This document shows positions 27,471 through 36,166 of a stretch of 64,000 bases of DNA, in pieces. Location: positions 18,832-82,831 of the forward strand of contig JAPEVH010000075.1 in assembly GCA_026645415.1 (NCBI GenBank), in the 5' to 3' direction. Position 1 is the first letter of the stretch, and each line of letters starts with the position of its first letter. A program made the translations under genes and the position numbers. The notes under the pieces were generated by a model, which did not search any database, was not told the origin of the DNA, and worked only from the letters and a program-made list of their open reading frames with translations. The stretch comes from Candidatus Electronema sp. GTDB taxonomy: Bacteria; Desulfobacterota; Desulfobulbia; Desulfobulbales; Desulfobulbaceae.

Positions 27471-28340
27471 TTACAACAGTAGCCCTGTTTTAACCGTAAA
27501 GATCAGAATAATAACTGTTTCTGCCAATTCGCAGGCTGCACCAAGGGTGTCGCCAGTCGCTCCACCAATTTTACGCTGACAAAGGATAGCAAAGAAGAGA
27601 ATCATCAGCAGCATAGCTAAAACAGCTATTAGACCTTGTGCTCCAGCAAGAGAGAACGCAATGAAAGCACAAAAGAAAAGGGCTGCCAAGGCGGCTAATT
27701 TTCCTCGATTTGTGTGAAAATACGCAGTAAAGAGACGGCCTAATCCTTCTTGGCGGACATAGGGCAGCAAAGCCATCAACAAGAGGATAGCTGTACGACC
27801 AGCTAAGGGCATGAGAAAAATAGCGGGGAGAAGCTGCTCATTTAAAGAAGCGAGACATACTGTTTTAAGCAGCAAGGTAAGTATCAACACAAGAGCACCC
27901 ATAGTGCCGATGTTGGAGTCTTTCATAATTTCCAGCATCCGATCTTGGCTGCGGGCGGAGAAAAAACCATCCGCAGTATCTGCAAGACCGTCGAGATGCA
28001 GGCCACCAGAAAAGGCAAGTAAGACAAAAGTAGTCAGCACTGCCGCCGGGAGAGGTGGTAATAGAAAAAAGAGCGGTTTGGCTACCAACGCAGCGGCGTA
28101 GCCCAAGACTAAACCAACTAAGGGAAAAAAGGGTGCGCTATGCGCCAGTTCGGTGTCTGCCGTGCCAAAGCGGCCCGGTAAAGGCAGGATAGTCAGGAAG
28201 CGCAGGGCAGCGATAAAGGATGCAAAGGGACGCAATAGCTGACCAATTAAGGATAAGGACGGACGACGTGGCTGCTCTACGTTACTTAGTTGCGGCCTCG
28301 CGCTAGTTCGTCTTGGTCTGTTTTTGCGCCAACGATTCAT
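27471..28340 (-). CDS. cobS: Adenosylcobinamide-GDP ribazoletransferase (cobalamin synthase)
   Basis: A 289-residue membrane enzyme that joins adenosylcobinamide-GDP to alpha-ribazole (phosphate). Recognisable blocks are ALRFLTILPLPGR, FFPLVGLVLG, GGLHLDGLADTADGFFS (the acidic family signature), MKDSNIGTMGALVL and the end ATGDTLGAACELAE. Several membrane segments follow. It carries about 40 extra basic, Pro/Arg-rich residues before the first conserved block, longer than usual, with no internal Met to shorten it. The start overlaps the cobT stop (ATGA), so the pair is coupled. Confidence 0.93.
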   Translation of the reverse strand: MNRWRKNRPRRTSARPQLSNVEQPRRPSLSLIGQLLRPFASFIAALRFLTILPLPGRFGTADTELAHSAPFFPLVGLVLGYAAALVAKPLFFLLPPLPAAVLTTFVLLAFSGGLHLDGLADTADGFFSARSQDRMLEIMKDSNIGTMGALVLILTLLLKTVCLASLNEQLLPAIFLMPLAGRTAILLLMALLPYVRQEGLGRLFTAYFHTNRGKLAALAALFFCAFIAFSLAGAQGLIAVLAMLLMILFFAILCQRKIGGATGDTLGAACELAETVIILIFTVKTGLLL

Positions 28341-29440
28341 GCGACTGGTGTGCCTGTCACGCCAGCCTCGGCAAAGGTCGCTACTTCAGTGAGCACGGCT
28401 ACAGCCGCCTCAACCACATTCATAGCTAAAGCAGCACCGGTTCCTTCACCAAGGCGCATTTTGAGATCAAGGAGCGGCTTACAGCCAATTTGTTCCTGCA
28501 TGACAATATGTCCCTGCTCAACTGAACGGTGGGCACAGATGATATAATCGCGAACAAAAGGCTCCAGCTTGCAAGCAATCATCGCCCCGGCAGTGGAGAT
28601 AAAACCATCCACCAGCACTGGCTTGCGGTTTGCTGCCGCGCCAATAATCAAGCCAGCAATACCGCCGATCTCATAACCACCGACCTTGGCTAATACATCT
28701 ATGCCATCTTTGGTATCAGGCTTGTTGATTTGCAAAATCCGCTCCAAAACTTTTTTCTTCTGCGCAAACTGGGCATCATCAAGACCAGTGCCGCGCCCGG
28801 TTAGCTCGTCAATGCTTTTCCCGCTCAGAGCAGCAACAATGGCAGTACTGGCTGTGGTATTGCCGATACCCATATCGCCAGTGGCAAAAATGTCAGTCTC
28901 TGCGGCAAACTGTTCTGCCACTTGAATGCCTGCCTCAAGAGCAAAAACCGCATTAGTACGAGTCATGGCTGGACCAAGGGCCATGTTGGTGGTACCAGTG
29001 CCAATCTTTTTGGAGATGATTTTGCCCGCCTCTGCCAAGGCTGAGAGATCGGCAGCGCAGCCCATATCAACTACAGTTACTTCTGCCCCTGCCTGCCGCG
29101 CTAGAGCATTAATCCCTGCCCCACCGTTAATAAAATTGTAGACCATCTGGGCTGTGACTTCTGAAGGATATTTAGACACGCCTTCTGCGGTCACGCCGTG
29201 ATCACCGACCATGATCACCACCCGTTTTCTTTGCACTGGTGGGTGGAGAGAACGGGTCATGCCCGCCAGATCAACAGCCAAATCCATCAGGTCGCCCAAG
29301 GCCCAATGCGGCATGGTGAGCTGCTCTAAACGAGTTTTTGCTTTATCGCGGAACGCATTGTCTTGAGGAAAAATTTTGCGAAAGGTGGCTTCAAGAAAAT
29401 TAACGTGCTCAGGTTTACAAGATTGGCAGGTGCTAGACAT
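28337..29440 (-). CDS. cobT: Nicotinate-nucleotide--dimethylbenzimidazole phosphoribosyltransferase
   Basis: A 367-residue cytoplasmic enzyme that activates the lower-ligand base as alpha-ribazole phosphate for cobalamin. Signatures: KTRLEQLTMPHWALGDLMDLA, VVIMVGDHGVTAEGVS, YNFINGGAGINALARQAGA, FATGDMGIGNTTAS, and GGYEIGGIAGLIIGAA followed by PVLVDGFISTAGA. Length is normal for the family. It is coupled to cobS by a 4-base overlap. I find no cobalamin riboswitch in the 73 bases upstream. Confidence 0.95.
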   Translation of the reverse strand: MSSTCQSCKPEHVNFLEATFRKIFPQDNAFRDKAKTRLEQLTMPHWALGDLMDLAVDLAGMTRSLHPPVQRKRVVIMVGDHGVTAEGVSKYPSEVTAQMVYNFINGGAGINALARQAGAEVTVVDMGCAADLSALAEAGKIISKKIGTGTTNMALGPAMTRTNAVFALEAGIQVAEQFAAETDIFATGDMGIGNTTASTAIVAALSGKSIDELTGRGTGLDDAQFAQKKKVLERILQINKPDTKDGIDVLAKVGGYEIGGIAGLIIGAAANRKPVLVDGFISTAGAMIACKLEPFVRDYIICAHRSVEQGHIVMQEQIGCKPLLDLKMRLGEGTGAALAMNVVEAAVAVLTEVATFAEAGVTGTPVA

Positions 29441-29475
29441 TCTCTATTGTTAATTAAGTTTGATATGTGCGAGAG

Positions 29476-29504
29476 ATGCTGCCGCCACAGCTAGACGGCA
29501 GCAT
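29476..29504 (-). terminator. Hairpin after the GGGtGRT gene's neighbour junction
   Basis: ATGCTGCCG at 29476-29484 pairs with CGGCAGCAT at 29496-29504 around an 11-base loop, in the gap between the GGGtGRT gene's 3' end (29514) and the cobT start (29440). It is a likely end of the scaffold/GGGtGRT transcript, although no clear U-tract follows on the minus strand. Confidence 0.5.
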
Positions 29505-29513
29505 TTCACCTAC

Positions 29514-30512
29514 TCAGGCGACCGCTTGCTGCAAGGCCACAGCCACGGCCACTGAAGCTCCAACCATTGGGTTGTTGCCCAAGCCAATATAGCCCATCAT
29601 TTCAACGTGGGCGGGCACTGACGAAGAACCAGCAAACTGCGCATCACAGTGCATTCGGCCCATGGTATCGGTCATGCCGTAGGAGGCTGGGCCAGCAGCT
29701 ATATTGTCCGGGTGAAGCGTCCGGCCAGTGCCACCGCCAGAGGCAACGGAAAAGTATTTCCGACCCAAGTCGTTGCATTCCTTCTTGTAAGTTCCTGCCA
29801 CCGGATGCTGGAAGCGCGTTGGGTTGGTTGAGTTGCCAGTGATCGACACATCCACGCCCTCAAGATGATTAATCGCCACGCCTTCACGCACATCATCCGC
29901 GCCGTAGCAACGGACTTTAGTCCGTTCACCTGTAGAAAAGGCTTTCTCCAGCACCACGTTCAGCGTACCGGTCGCATAATTAAACTGGGTTTTCACATAG
30001 GTGAAGCCGTTAATCCGCGAAATGATATAGGCTGCATCTTTACCAAGACCGTTGAGAATCACCCGGAGCGGCTCAGTGCGCACCCGGTTGGCGGATTTGG
30101 CAATGCCAATGGCCCCTTCAGCAGCAGCAAAAGACTCATGCCCGGCGATAAAGGCAAAGCAGTGGGTTTCCTCATGAAGAAGGCGGGCCGCTAAATTGCC
30201 ATGGCCAATACCTACTTTGCGGTGGTCTGCTACTGAGCCGGGAATGCAGAATGCCTGTAAACCAATGCCTAAAGTCGCAGCAATCTCTATGGCCTTTTTC
30301 TGGCCTTTTTTTAGAGCAATGGCTGAACCCATAATATAGGCCCAGCAAGCATTCTCAAAACAAATCGGCTGGACGCTTTTGACAATAGCATAGACATCAA
30401 CTCCTGCATCTAAGCCCATTTGCTTGGCTTCAGCTAAATCTTTGATCCCGTGCTCGGCCAGCACTGCGTTGATCTTATCGATTCTCCGCTCGTATCCTTC
30501 AAAAAGTGCCAT
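29514..30512 (-). CDS. GGGtGRT protein
   Basis: A 332-residue protein named after its motif, seen here as VASGGGTGRTLHPDN (near residue 265). Other conserved blocks are MALFEGYERRIDKINAVL, FENACWAYIMGSAIALKKG, GLQAFCIPGSVADHRKVGIGHGN and MGRMHCDAQFAGSSSVPAH. The start at 30512 gives the family's usual N-terminus and lies 4 bases after the stop of the NifU-like scaffold gene. The pairing with such a scaffold recurs in anaerobes, but to my knowledge the reaction is not established. There is no signal peptide. The conserved Cys and His residues could serve Fe-S handling (inference). Confidence 0.9.
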   Translation of the reverse strand: MALFEGYERRIDKINAVLAEHGIKDLAEAKQMGLDAGVDVYAIVKSVQPICFENACWAYIMGSAIALKKGQKKAIEIAATLGIGLQAFCIPGSVADHRKVGIGHGNLAARLLHEETHCFAFIAGHESFAAAEGAIGIAKSANRVRTEPLRVILNGLGKDAAYIISRINGFTYVKTQFNYATGTLNVVLEKAFSTGERTKVRCYGADDVREGVAINHLEGVDVSITGNSTNPTRFQHPVAGTYKKECNDLGRKYFSVASGGGTGRTLHPDNIAAGPASYGMTDTMGRMHCDAQFAGSSSVPAHVEMMGYIGLGNNPMVGASVAVAVALQQAVA

Positions 30513-30516
30513 TTTG

Positions 30517-31209
30517 TTACTCCTTCCGGGGATCAATAGTTTTGACAGCCTCGGCAAAGCGTCCATAGGTGCCGGTAGCTTCCTCCATTGCCTTGGCCGG
30601 ATCAACGCCTTTTTTAATCGCATCCATCATTGGCCCAAGGCGAACAAACTTATAACCAATGATCTCGTCATTCTCATCTAATCCTAATTCTAGCACATAT
30701 CCTTCAGCAACTTCCAAATAACGCGGCCCTTTGAGCTTCGTGCCATAGGTGGTGCCAGTGACAGTGCGCAGTCCTTTGCCCAAATCTTCTAGCCCTGAAC
30801 CAATAGGCAAACCACCTTCAGAAAAGGCTGATTGACTGCGGCCGTAGCTGATTTGCTTGAAGATTTCCCGCATAGCAACATTGATCGCATCACAAACCAG
30901 ATCCGTGTTAAGGGCCTCTAAGATTGTTTTGCCCGGCAGAATTTCCGAGGCCATAGCTGCTGAGTGCGTCATGCCCGTACAGCCAACAACCTCAACCAGT
31001 GCCTCCTCAATAATGCCTTCCTTAATATTCAAAGTCAGCTTGCAGGCCCCCTGATGCGGGGCACACCAGCCAACCGCATGGCTTAAGCCGTTGATGTCGC
31101 CAATTTGACGCACCTGATTCCATTGCCCCTCTTGCGGAATCGGTGAGGGACCATGATTTGGCCCTTGGGCGATGCAGCACATCTCCTTCACTTCAGAAGA
31201 ATATTCCAT
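30517..31209 (-). CDS. NifU-like iron-sulfur cluster scaffold protein
   Basis: A 230-residue protein beginning MEYSSEVKEMCCIAQGPNHG from the ATG at 31209, which has a good ribosome site (GAGGAG). Cysteines in MCCIAQ, GWCAPHQGACKL and VEVVGCTGMTHSAAMAS fit the NifU/IscU N-terminal scaffold fold, here in the variant form found beside GGGtGRT genes. The C-terminal half (GLRTVTGTTYGTKLKGPRY, GYKFVRLGPM) is specific to this subgroup. It is 4 bases upstream of the GGGtGRT gene, so the two are one operon and probably one functional unit. Confidence 0.85.
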   Translation of the reverse strand: MEYSSEVKEMCCIAQGPNHGPSPIPQEGQWNQVRQIGDINGLSHAVGWCAPHQGACKLTLNIKEGIIEEALVEVVGCTGMTHSAAMASEILPGKTILEALNTDLVCDAINVAMREIFKQISYGRSQSAFSEGGLPIGSGLEDLGKGLRTVTGTTYGTKLKGPRYLEVAEGYVLELGLDENDEIIGYKFVRLGPMMDAIKKGVDPAKAMEEATGTYGRFAEAVKTIDPRKE

Positions 31210-31444
31210 AACAGTTCTCCTCGGTAAATAAAATAAACAGGCCAAAATATGATACCAGCAGTAGGCGGAAAACGCTACGCAATTTGCACAGCAACTGCTT
31301 TCTCTTTGTTTCGGACTGAGCCGTTCAACTGCAAGATTAAGTTGATTTTTTCCTGCTCTACCGCTAAGGTGTGCCAAGACTTTACGAGGTAATGGCCCTC
31401 TTCCCATCAGCGTTCGTCATGTTTTTAAAAAAGGAGCTATAGGT

Positions 31445-32086
31445 ATGGCAACCAGCCGCAGCAAACTGTCTCCGCTGGAGATTCTTCATAATGGCCCAGT
31501 TATTCCGGTGATCGTGCTGCATGATGTCGATCATGCCCTGCCGCTGGCCCAAGCGCTGCTAGCAGGCGGCATTAGAGTGCTGGAAATCACTTTACGCAGT
31601 GAAGCCGGACTGGAAAGCATTCGTCGCATCAGCGCAGAATTGCCTGAGTTGATTGTCGGTGCAGGAACTGTGCTCTCGCCCGACGATCTACGGATGACGG
31701 CTCAGGCAGGGGCAAAATTTGCCATTAGTCCTGGCTTAACTCCCTCTTTGTTTGCCGCTTCCCATGACGGCCCGATTCCCCTAATTCCTGGCGTGACGAC
31801 AGCTTCAGAGTTGATGTTGGCTATGGAGCGTGGCTTTACAGAGTTGAAATTCTTTCCTGCCGAAGCCGCAGGAGGTGTACAGACGCTCAAGGCCATGTAT
31901 GGCCCCTTTCCGCGAATCACCTTTTGTCCCACTGGCGGAATTTCACCTAAAAACTATAAGGAATACCTTTCTCTTGCCAATGTAGCCTGTGTAGGCGGCT
32001 CATGGATTGTTCCACCAGATCTCATCGTCAAAGGAGATTGGGATAAAATCACTGAGCTGGCAGCAAAAGCGTCAGCAAAATTATGA
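31445..32086 (+). CDS. eda: KDPG/KHG aldolase
   Basis: A 213-residue class I aldolase cleaving 2-keto-3-deoxy-6-phosphogluconate to pyruvate and glyceraldehyde-3-phosphate, and/or 4-hydroxy-2-oxoglutarate. Visible features: VLEITLRSEAG (catalytic Glu), VGAGTVLS, ELKFFPAEAAGG (Schiff-base Lys) and TFCPTGGISPKNY. Length is normal. An AAGGAG ribosome site precedes the ATG. The rest of the Entner-Doudoroff pathway (edd) is not in the window. It is followed after 3 bases by the PepSY membrane protein gene. Confidence 0.93.
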   Translation: MATSRSKLSPLEILHNGPVIPVIVLHDVDHALPLAQALLAGGIRVLEITLRSEAGLESIRRISAELPELIVGAGTVLSPDDLRMTAQAGAKFAISPGLTPSLFAASHDGPIPLIPGVTTASELMLAMERGFTELKFFPAEAAGGVQTLKAMYGPFPRITFCPTGGISPKNYKEYLSLANVACVGGSWIVPPDLIVKGDWDKITELAAKASAKL

Positions 32087-32089
32087 ATC

Positions 32090-32632
32090 ATGAGCAAAAT
32101 CTTATGGCGGAAGATTCACCGTTGGCTTGGCCTGCTGCTTGCGGCTTTCCTTATTTTCTACTGCTTCACCGGCCTGTTGCTAAATCATCGGCAGCAGTTT
32201 GACTATTTTCAGAAAGAAGAAACGACGGTTTCTCAGATTGTGGTGCAGAAACAGGAGGCTTTGCAAAAATTTATAGAGGGCTATAAACAGCAGCTTGATA
32301 GAAAAGATGACCCAAGCGTGATTCGGATTAAAGATGATGGCGTGATTGAATTTCTCTACGGCTCGCATGGCCGGACAACTTATGCTGTCGATCCACAGGC
32401 GGGAACGCTGACCCGGACAGATAAAATCGACCAGCAGCCTTGGTATTGGTTAAACCAATTACATAAATCTGCCAAGACGAGTACGTTCTGGCTGGTTCTG
32501 ACTGACAGCATTGCTCTGTTGCTCGTTGTTTTGTTCTTGAGCGGACTGCTCCTTTTGCGGCTGCGACGACAAGACATTATCCTGCTTATTGCTGGTCTAG
32601 CTCTGTTTTTGCTTGGTATGGCAATTGCTTGA
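32090..32632 (+). CDS. PepSY-associated membrane protein
   Basis: A 180-residue protein: N-terminal WRKIHRWLGLLLAAFLIFYCFTG (TM1, the PepSY-associated TM pattern with RxxHxW-like start), a periplasmic PepSY-like domain (about 35-120), and two C-terminal membrane segments (about 128-150 and 155-178). The family often accompanies iron or copper uptake and reduction proteins, but no such gene is next to it. It starts 3 bases after eda and is likely co-transcribed. A long interrupted hairpin follows at 32639-32671. Confidence 0.75.
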   Translation: MSKILWRKIHRWLGLLLAAFLIFYCFTGLLLNHRQQFDYFQKEETTVSQIVVQKQEALQKFIEGYKQQLDRKDDPSVIRIKDDGVIEFLYGSHGRTTYAVDPQAGTLTRTDKIDQQPWYWLNQLHKSAKTSTFWLVLTDSIALLLVVLFLSGLLLLRLRRQDIILLIAGLALFLLGMAIA

Positions 32633-32638
32633 TACGTT

Positions 32639-32671
32639 TCTCCGCGCATGGAACGGTTTCCTACGCGGAGA
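32639..32671. terminator. Interrupted hairpin between convergent genes
   Basis: TCTCCGCG at 32639-32646 pairs with CGCGGAGA at 32664-32671, and inside it GGAA/TTCC form a second stem around CGGT. It lies between the PepSY gene and the 3' end of the Delta-60 protein gene. There is no long U-tract; a bidirectional terminator is plausible. Confidence 0.5.
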
Positions 32672-32684
32672 GCACCCTTCCCAA

Positions 32685-35600
32685 TCAGACGGCGAAAACC
32701 CGTCTTTTCCTGAATCCCTGCCAGCTTCCAAACAATAGAGCTATAACTGCCGGAAGCAGCAGAATCCAAATACCAACTTGCAGTGCCAACCATGCTGCGC
32801 CAGTCACGGGCAGGAGTAACATTCGCACGACAAAGCGGAGTGTACTGTTCTGGCTAATAACATCAGCGATGTTTGGGGAAACTTGATAGTAGAAATTAAC
32901 CAAAGCACGGGTTACGAAATTGCTGAATAGGAACTGGTTGCGGAAATCCCGGAGCGTCTGTACCGCAGGAGCAAAAATCGAGCCAAAAGCAGCGGTGGCG
33001 ATAAAGCAGGAATCAGCGGTACGAAAGCCGACTTGGTTGCCGTAATAGGTGGTGCCGTTGATGATGGCATAGGCACGAGCATAGAAAAAGGTGCCTGGCT
33101 TTAAATTTTCTAGTTTAGTGCTGAACGAACCAGTACCACTACCCATCTTGATACTGCCTTCTTCAAGAAAATCATCGTTTGTGGTGTCAGTGCCAGCCGT
33201 GCTTGCCGAAGCAGCCGCGTTGGTGCTGCTAGTATCAGTGCTAGTCGTCGTGGTAGTGGTATCTGCGGCCAATGCCGTGCTGACGAAAAAGTTACCCGCA
33301 GCTTGCAGGCTGTTTTCGATAATTTGGCCAGAGGATGCCAAGAGTTGAGAACGCTCTGGGAAAACAGATGTAGTAGGTTCTGTAACAGCAAAAGTTATCT
33401 TTGTTCCAGCGGGGCTTCTTTCTCCTGATGATGTATCTTTGCAACGAACGTAATAGGTATGACTGCCAGCATCTAACGTTCCCAGACTTGCTGAATGGGT
33501 TACACCACCTGTGCTGTCAAATTTTTTCATATTACTAAAATCATCATCATTATCCTCATTGTATCTACATGTTGCATCTATGTTAGTTGTGACTTTCAGT
33601 TCAACTGGATCTGCGGTAGTAAAGCTACTACTTGACATAACTGACTTAATAATAACTGGTGTGACGATAAAAGAAATTGCTATATTGTCAGATATGGCAT
33701 TTGCATCATTTTGGCATCTTACATAGTAATTGTATGTTCCAATCGGTAAATCATTGCCAAGAACTTCTGAGTGAGTTTTGTCACCCGATTTATCAAGAAA
33801 TGTCATGTCTTTAAAATCGCTACTAATAGATTTACTGTATTTACATACAGCATCTTCATTCGTGTCGACTTGTAACGTAGCAATATCATTGACACTGAAA
33901 GTATCATCTGTATTATTTGTCACTTTTGGTGGCGTAGTCTCAGTGCTACCTGTATTTGTACCTGTATTTGTACCTGTATTTGTATTCGTTGTAGAATTAG
34001 TTACTGTAAAAGAAATTTCTGCATCAGTCGTATTTACCACACCGGTGGATGTATTCTTGCAGCGAACGTAATAAGTATAACTTCCTAAAGTAGATACGTT
34101 AATGGTTTGCGAATGCGATTTGCCGTCTGTTGAGGAGAATGTACTCTCCATCTGGTCATAAGCTTTTCCGGCCGTAGTGTCATACTTACAAGTCGCATCA
34201 ACATCCGTGCTCAAGCTCAAAGTGACAGAACCAACCGATGACGTCCCGTTGCTTGGAGAAAGATTTGATCGTTCTGGTCCGCCATCACTACTGTCATTTA
34301 CTGCAAAAGAAATCACCGTATCAATGGTATTTGCCACGCCGCTAGATGTACCCTTGCAGCGAGCATAATAGGTATACGTTTTTCCTGCCTCAAGCCCGCT
34401 GCTAATGGATTGTGAATGCGAGGTGCTGCCTGTGGTAGAAAATGTATTTTCCATGCTATCATAGGCTCTTCCAGCAGTAGTGCTATACTTACAGGTCGCT
34501 GCAACATTAGTTGTCAGGCTGAGTGTAGCAGATGTTCCTGAAACGGTAGTTGTATTGGTCACGGTTGGCGCGCCACTGACATCTGAGGAGCTATCCTTTA
34601 CTGTTGGATTTGTCATGGTGCTGAAAACAATACCCCGTTCCGTAACAGTACCATTGATTTTTGCCAACACTTCGCCTGGAATGATCGCCGTAGTTCTGGT
34701 TACTTCATACGGTTCTCCTGTTAAAACATTCTGATTACCAGGTTCTAAGGTGCGGCTAATCGTGTTGCTGGTCGTCGTCTGTTCAGATGTACTATCTGTT
34801 GTCAGATATTTGATCACAGATGCGCTTGTTCCAGAATTGTTCGCACTCTCGCCACCCGTTATCACACTGTCGGGGGAAAACGAAGCTATGGTAGTGCCTT
34901 TATTCTCACCACTACTAAAATCAGTTATGGTCGCGTCAGCCAGCATGGTTACGCTGCTACCGTTCAGGTTCTCAGTATCTGTATTGCTGCTTTTTGCATA
35001 GGTAATCAGAAGAAACACCCGTTTTTCATCAACTGTTTTAAAACCAGCAGCGGCAATTTTTTCTCCAACAGTCGTTACATCATAGAGCACATCATCACCT
35101 GTGCCCGCCGAAGTGACCAGAACACCATTGTTTTCAAAGTTGATATCAGGGCTACCTTCTGCTGTAAAACGAAACAGAGCGGCATCACGTTCGCCATCAT
35201 CTCCAACAGAACCAGCTACCCAAATTTTGCCGTCCGTACCCGTAAACATACCATAGCCTTCACTATAAACGCTGCTATCGGCTGGAATGGCAATGCCTTC
35301 CGTGCCAAAGGTGGTGTCTAGTTTTCCAGCAGCATCAAAGCCTAAGACCATCAACCCGCGTTTGGTGCCATCGCTGTAAGAGCCAGAAACAAGAATTCGT
35401 CCGGTTTCACTTAAAGCCACGCTTTCTGCTTGTGCATCTGTACCAGTTACGCTGAGGGTAAAGCCTTCCTTAGCAAAGGAGGTGTCAAGGCTACCATCGC
35501 TATTGTAGCGCCCTAAGACCACTACTCTGCCGTTTTTTCCTTGGGCTGCACCTGTAATGACAATCTTGCCATCCTTTTGTATGGCCACGTCTGTGATTTC

Positions 35601-36077
35601 GTCATTTCTAGCACCCACCGCTGTGACTGTCATGCCTTCTAGCCCGAAGTCGCGATCAAGGCTGCCATCGTTATTGTAGCGAACAATGGCAAAGTCACGA
35701 TTTTCACTATTGTTACTGTAACCAGCGGCAATGATTTTGCCATCCGTCTGAAGTGCCAAAGTCAAGGCTTCGTCATCATAAGAACCGACCGCTGTAGTAA
35801 CTGTGCCATCATAATTAAAATCTTTGTCAAGCGTACCGTCTGGTAGGAGACGAAAGAGCATGAAATCCTTATTCGCTGTATCGGTCGAAGAACCAGCCAC
35901 GAGAATTTTGCCGTCTGGTTGGGTAATGACTGCATTAGCGCGGCTGCCATAAGTACCTAGTTCCACCGCCACCCGGCCATCTTTGCCAAAATCAGGATCA
36001 AGAGCAGTGGCAAAGGCTTCTGAAAAGAGCGTAGCAAATAAAAGCGTACAAAGGATAAATAGACGAATAGGTCTCAT
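32685..36077 (-). CDS. Large secreted Delta-60 propeller protein with Cys-pair repeats and CFI-box C-terminus
   Basis: About 1130 residues. The ATG at 36077 has AGGAG at 9 bases and opens a signal peptide (MRPIRLFILCTLLFATLF...AFA). Residues about 25-400 are seven Delta-60 repeats (QPDGKILVAGSS, NNDGSLDRDFG and similar), a predicted beta-propeller. Residues about 500-960 hold four Ig-like repeats of 85-95 residues, each with a C-(K/R)-Y strand and a later YY(A/V)RC strand. Thr/Ser/Asn-rich linkers follow. The C-terminus has SCFIATAAFGS (the CFI-box) and then hydrophobic segments that may anchor it in an envelope membrane. It is probably a surface protein; its ligand is unknown. Confidence 0.88.
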   Translation of the reverse strand: MRPIRLFILCTLLFATLFSEAFATALDPDFGKDGRVAVELGTYGSRANAVITQPDGKILVAGSSTDTANKDFMLFRLLPDGTLDKDFNYDGTVTTAVGSYDDEALTLALQTDGKIIAAGYSNNSENRDFAIVRYNNDGSLDRDFGLEGMTVTAVGARNDEITDVAIQKDGKIVITGAAQGKNGRVVVLGRYNSDGSLDTSFAKEGFTLSVTGTDAQAESVALSETGRILVSGSYSDGTKRGLMVLGFDAAGKLDTTFGTEGIAIPADSSVYSEGYGMFTGTDGKIWVAGSVGDDGERDAALFRFTAEGSPDINFENNGVLVTSAGTGDDVLYDVTTVGEKIAAAGFKTVDEKRVFLLITYAKSSNTDTENLNGSSVTMLADATITDFSSGENKGTTIASFSPDSVITGGESANNSGTSASVIKYLTTDSTSEQTTTSNTISRTLEPGNQNVLTGEPYEVTRTTAIIPGEVLAKINGTVTERGIVFSTMTNPTVKDSSSDVSGAPTVTNTTTVSGTSATLSLTTNVAATCKYSTTAGRAYDSMENTFSTTGSTSHSQSISSGLEAGKTYTYYARCKGTSSGVANTIDTVISFAVNDSSDGGPERSNLSPSNGTSSVGSVTLSLSTDVDATCKYDTTAGKAYDQMESTFSSTDGKSHSQTINVSTLGSYTYYVRCKNTSTGVVNTTDAEISFTVTNSTTNTNTGTNTGTNTGSTETTPPKVTNNTDDTFSVNDIATLQVDTNEDAVCKYSKSISSDFKDMTFLDKSGDKTHSEVLGNDLPIGTYNYYVRCQNDANAISDNIAISFIVTPVIIKSVMSSSSFTTADPVELKVTTNIDATCRYNEDNDDDFSNMKKFDSTGGVTHSASLGTLDAGSHTYYVRCKDTSSGERSPAGTKITFAVTEPTTSVFPERSQLLASSGQIIENSLQAAGNFFVSTALAADTTTTTTSTDTSSTNAAASASTAGTDTTNDDFLEEGSIKMGSGTGSFSTKLENLKPGTFFYARAYAIINGTTYYGNQVGFRTADSCFIATAAFGSIFAPAVQTLRDFRNQFLFSNFVTRALVNFYYQVSPNIADVISQNSTLRFVVRMLLLPVTGAAWLALQVGIWILLLPAVIALLFGSWQGFRKRRVFAV

Positions 36078-36120
36078 GATTGACATCTCCTGCGAGGACA
36101 AAGCGGATGGAATTTTTTTC

Positions 36121-36149
36121 AGCATAGCCGATTCAGACATAAATGACAA
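36121..36149 (-). promoter_or_regulatory. Promoter of the Delta-60 protein gene
   Basis: On the minus strand, TTGTCA (36144-36149), a 17-base spacer, TATGCT (36121-36126), giving a leader of about 40 bases before the chosen ATG at 36077. It supports the start at 36077 and separate transcription from the upstream molybdopterin-binding gene. Confidence 0.6.
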
Positions 36150-36166
36150 GTTCCTGATGCGGCAGC

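Noticed and set aside
28337..29513. Cobalamin riboswitch before cobT or cobD-cobQ
   Set aside because: No B12-box-like sequence or long structured leader is visible; the gap before cobT is 73 bases and cobD-cobQ overlaps the HAD gene.
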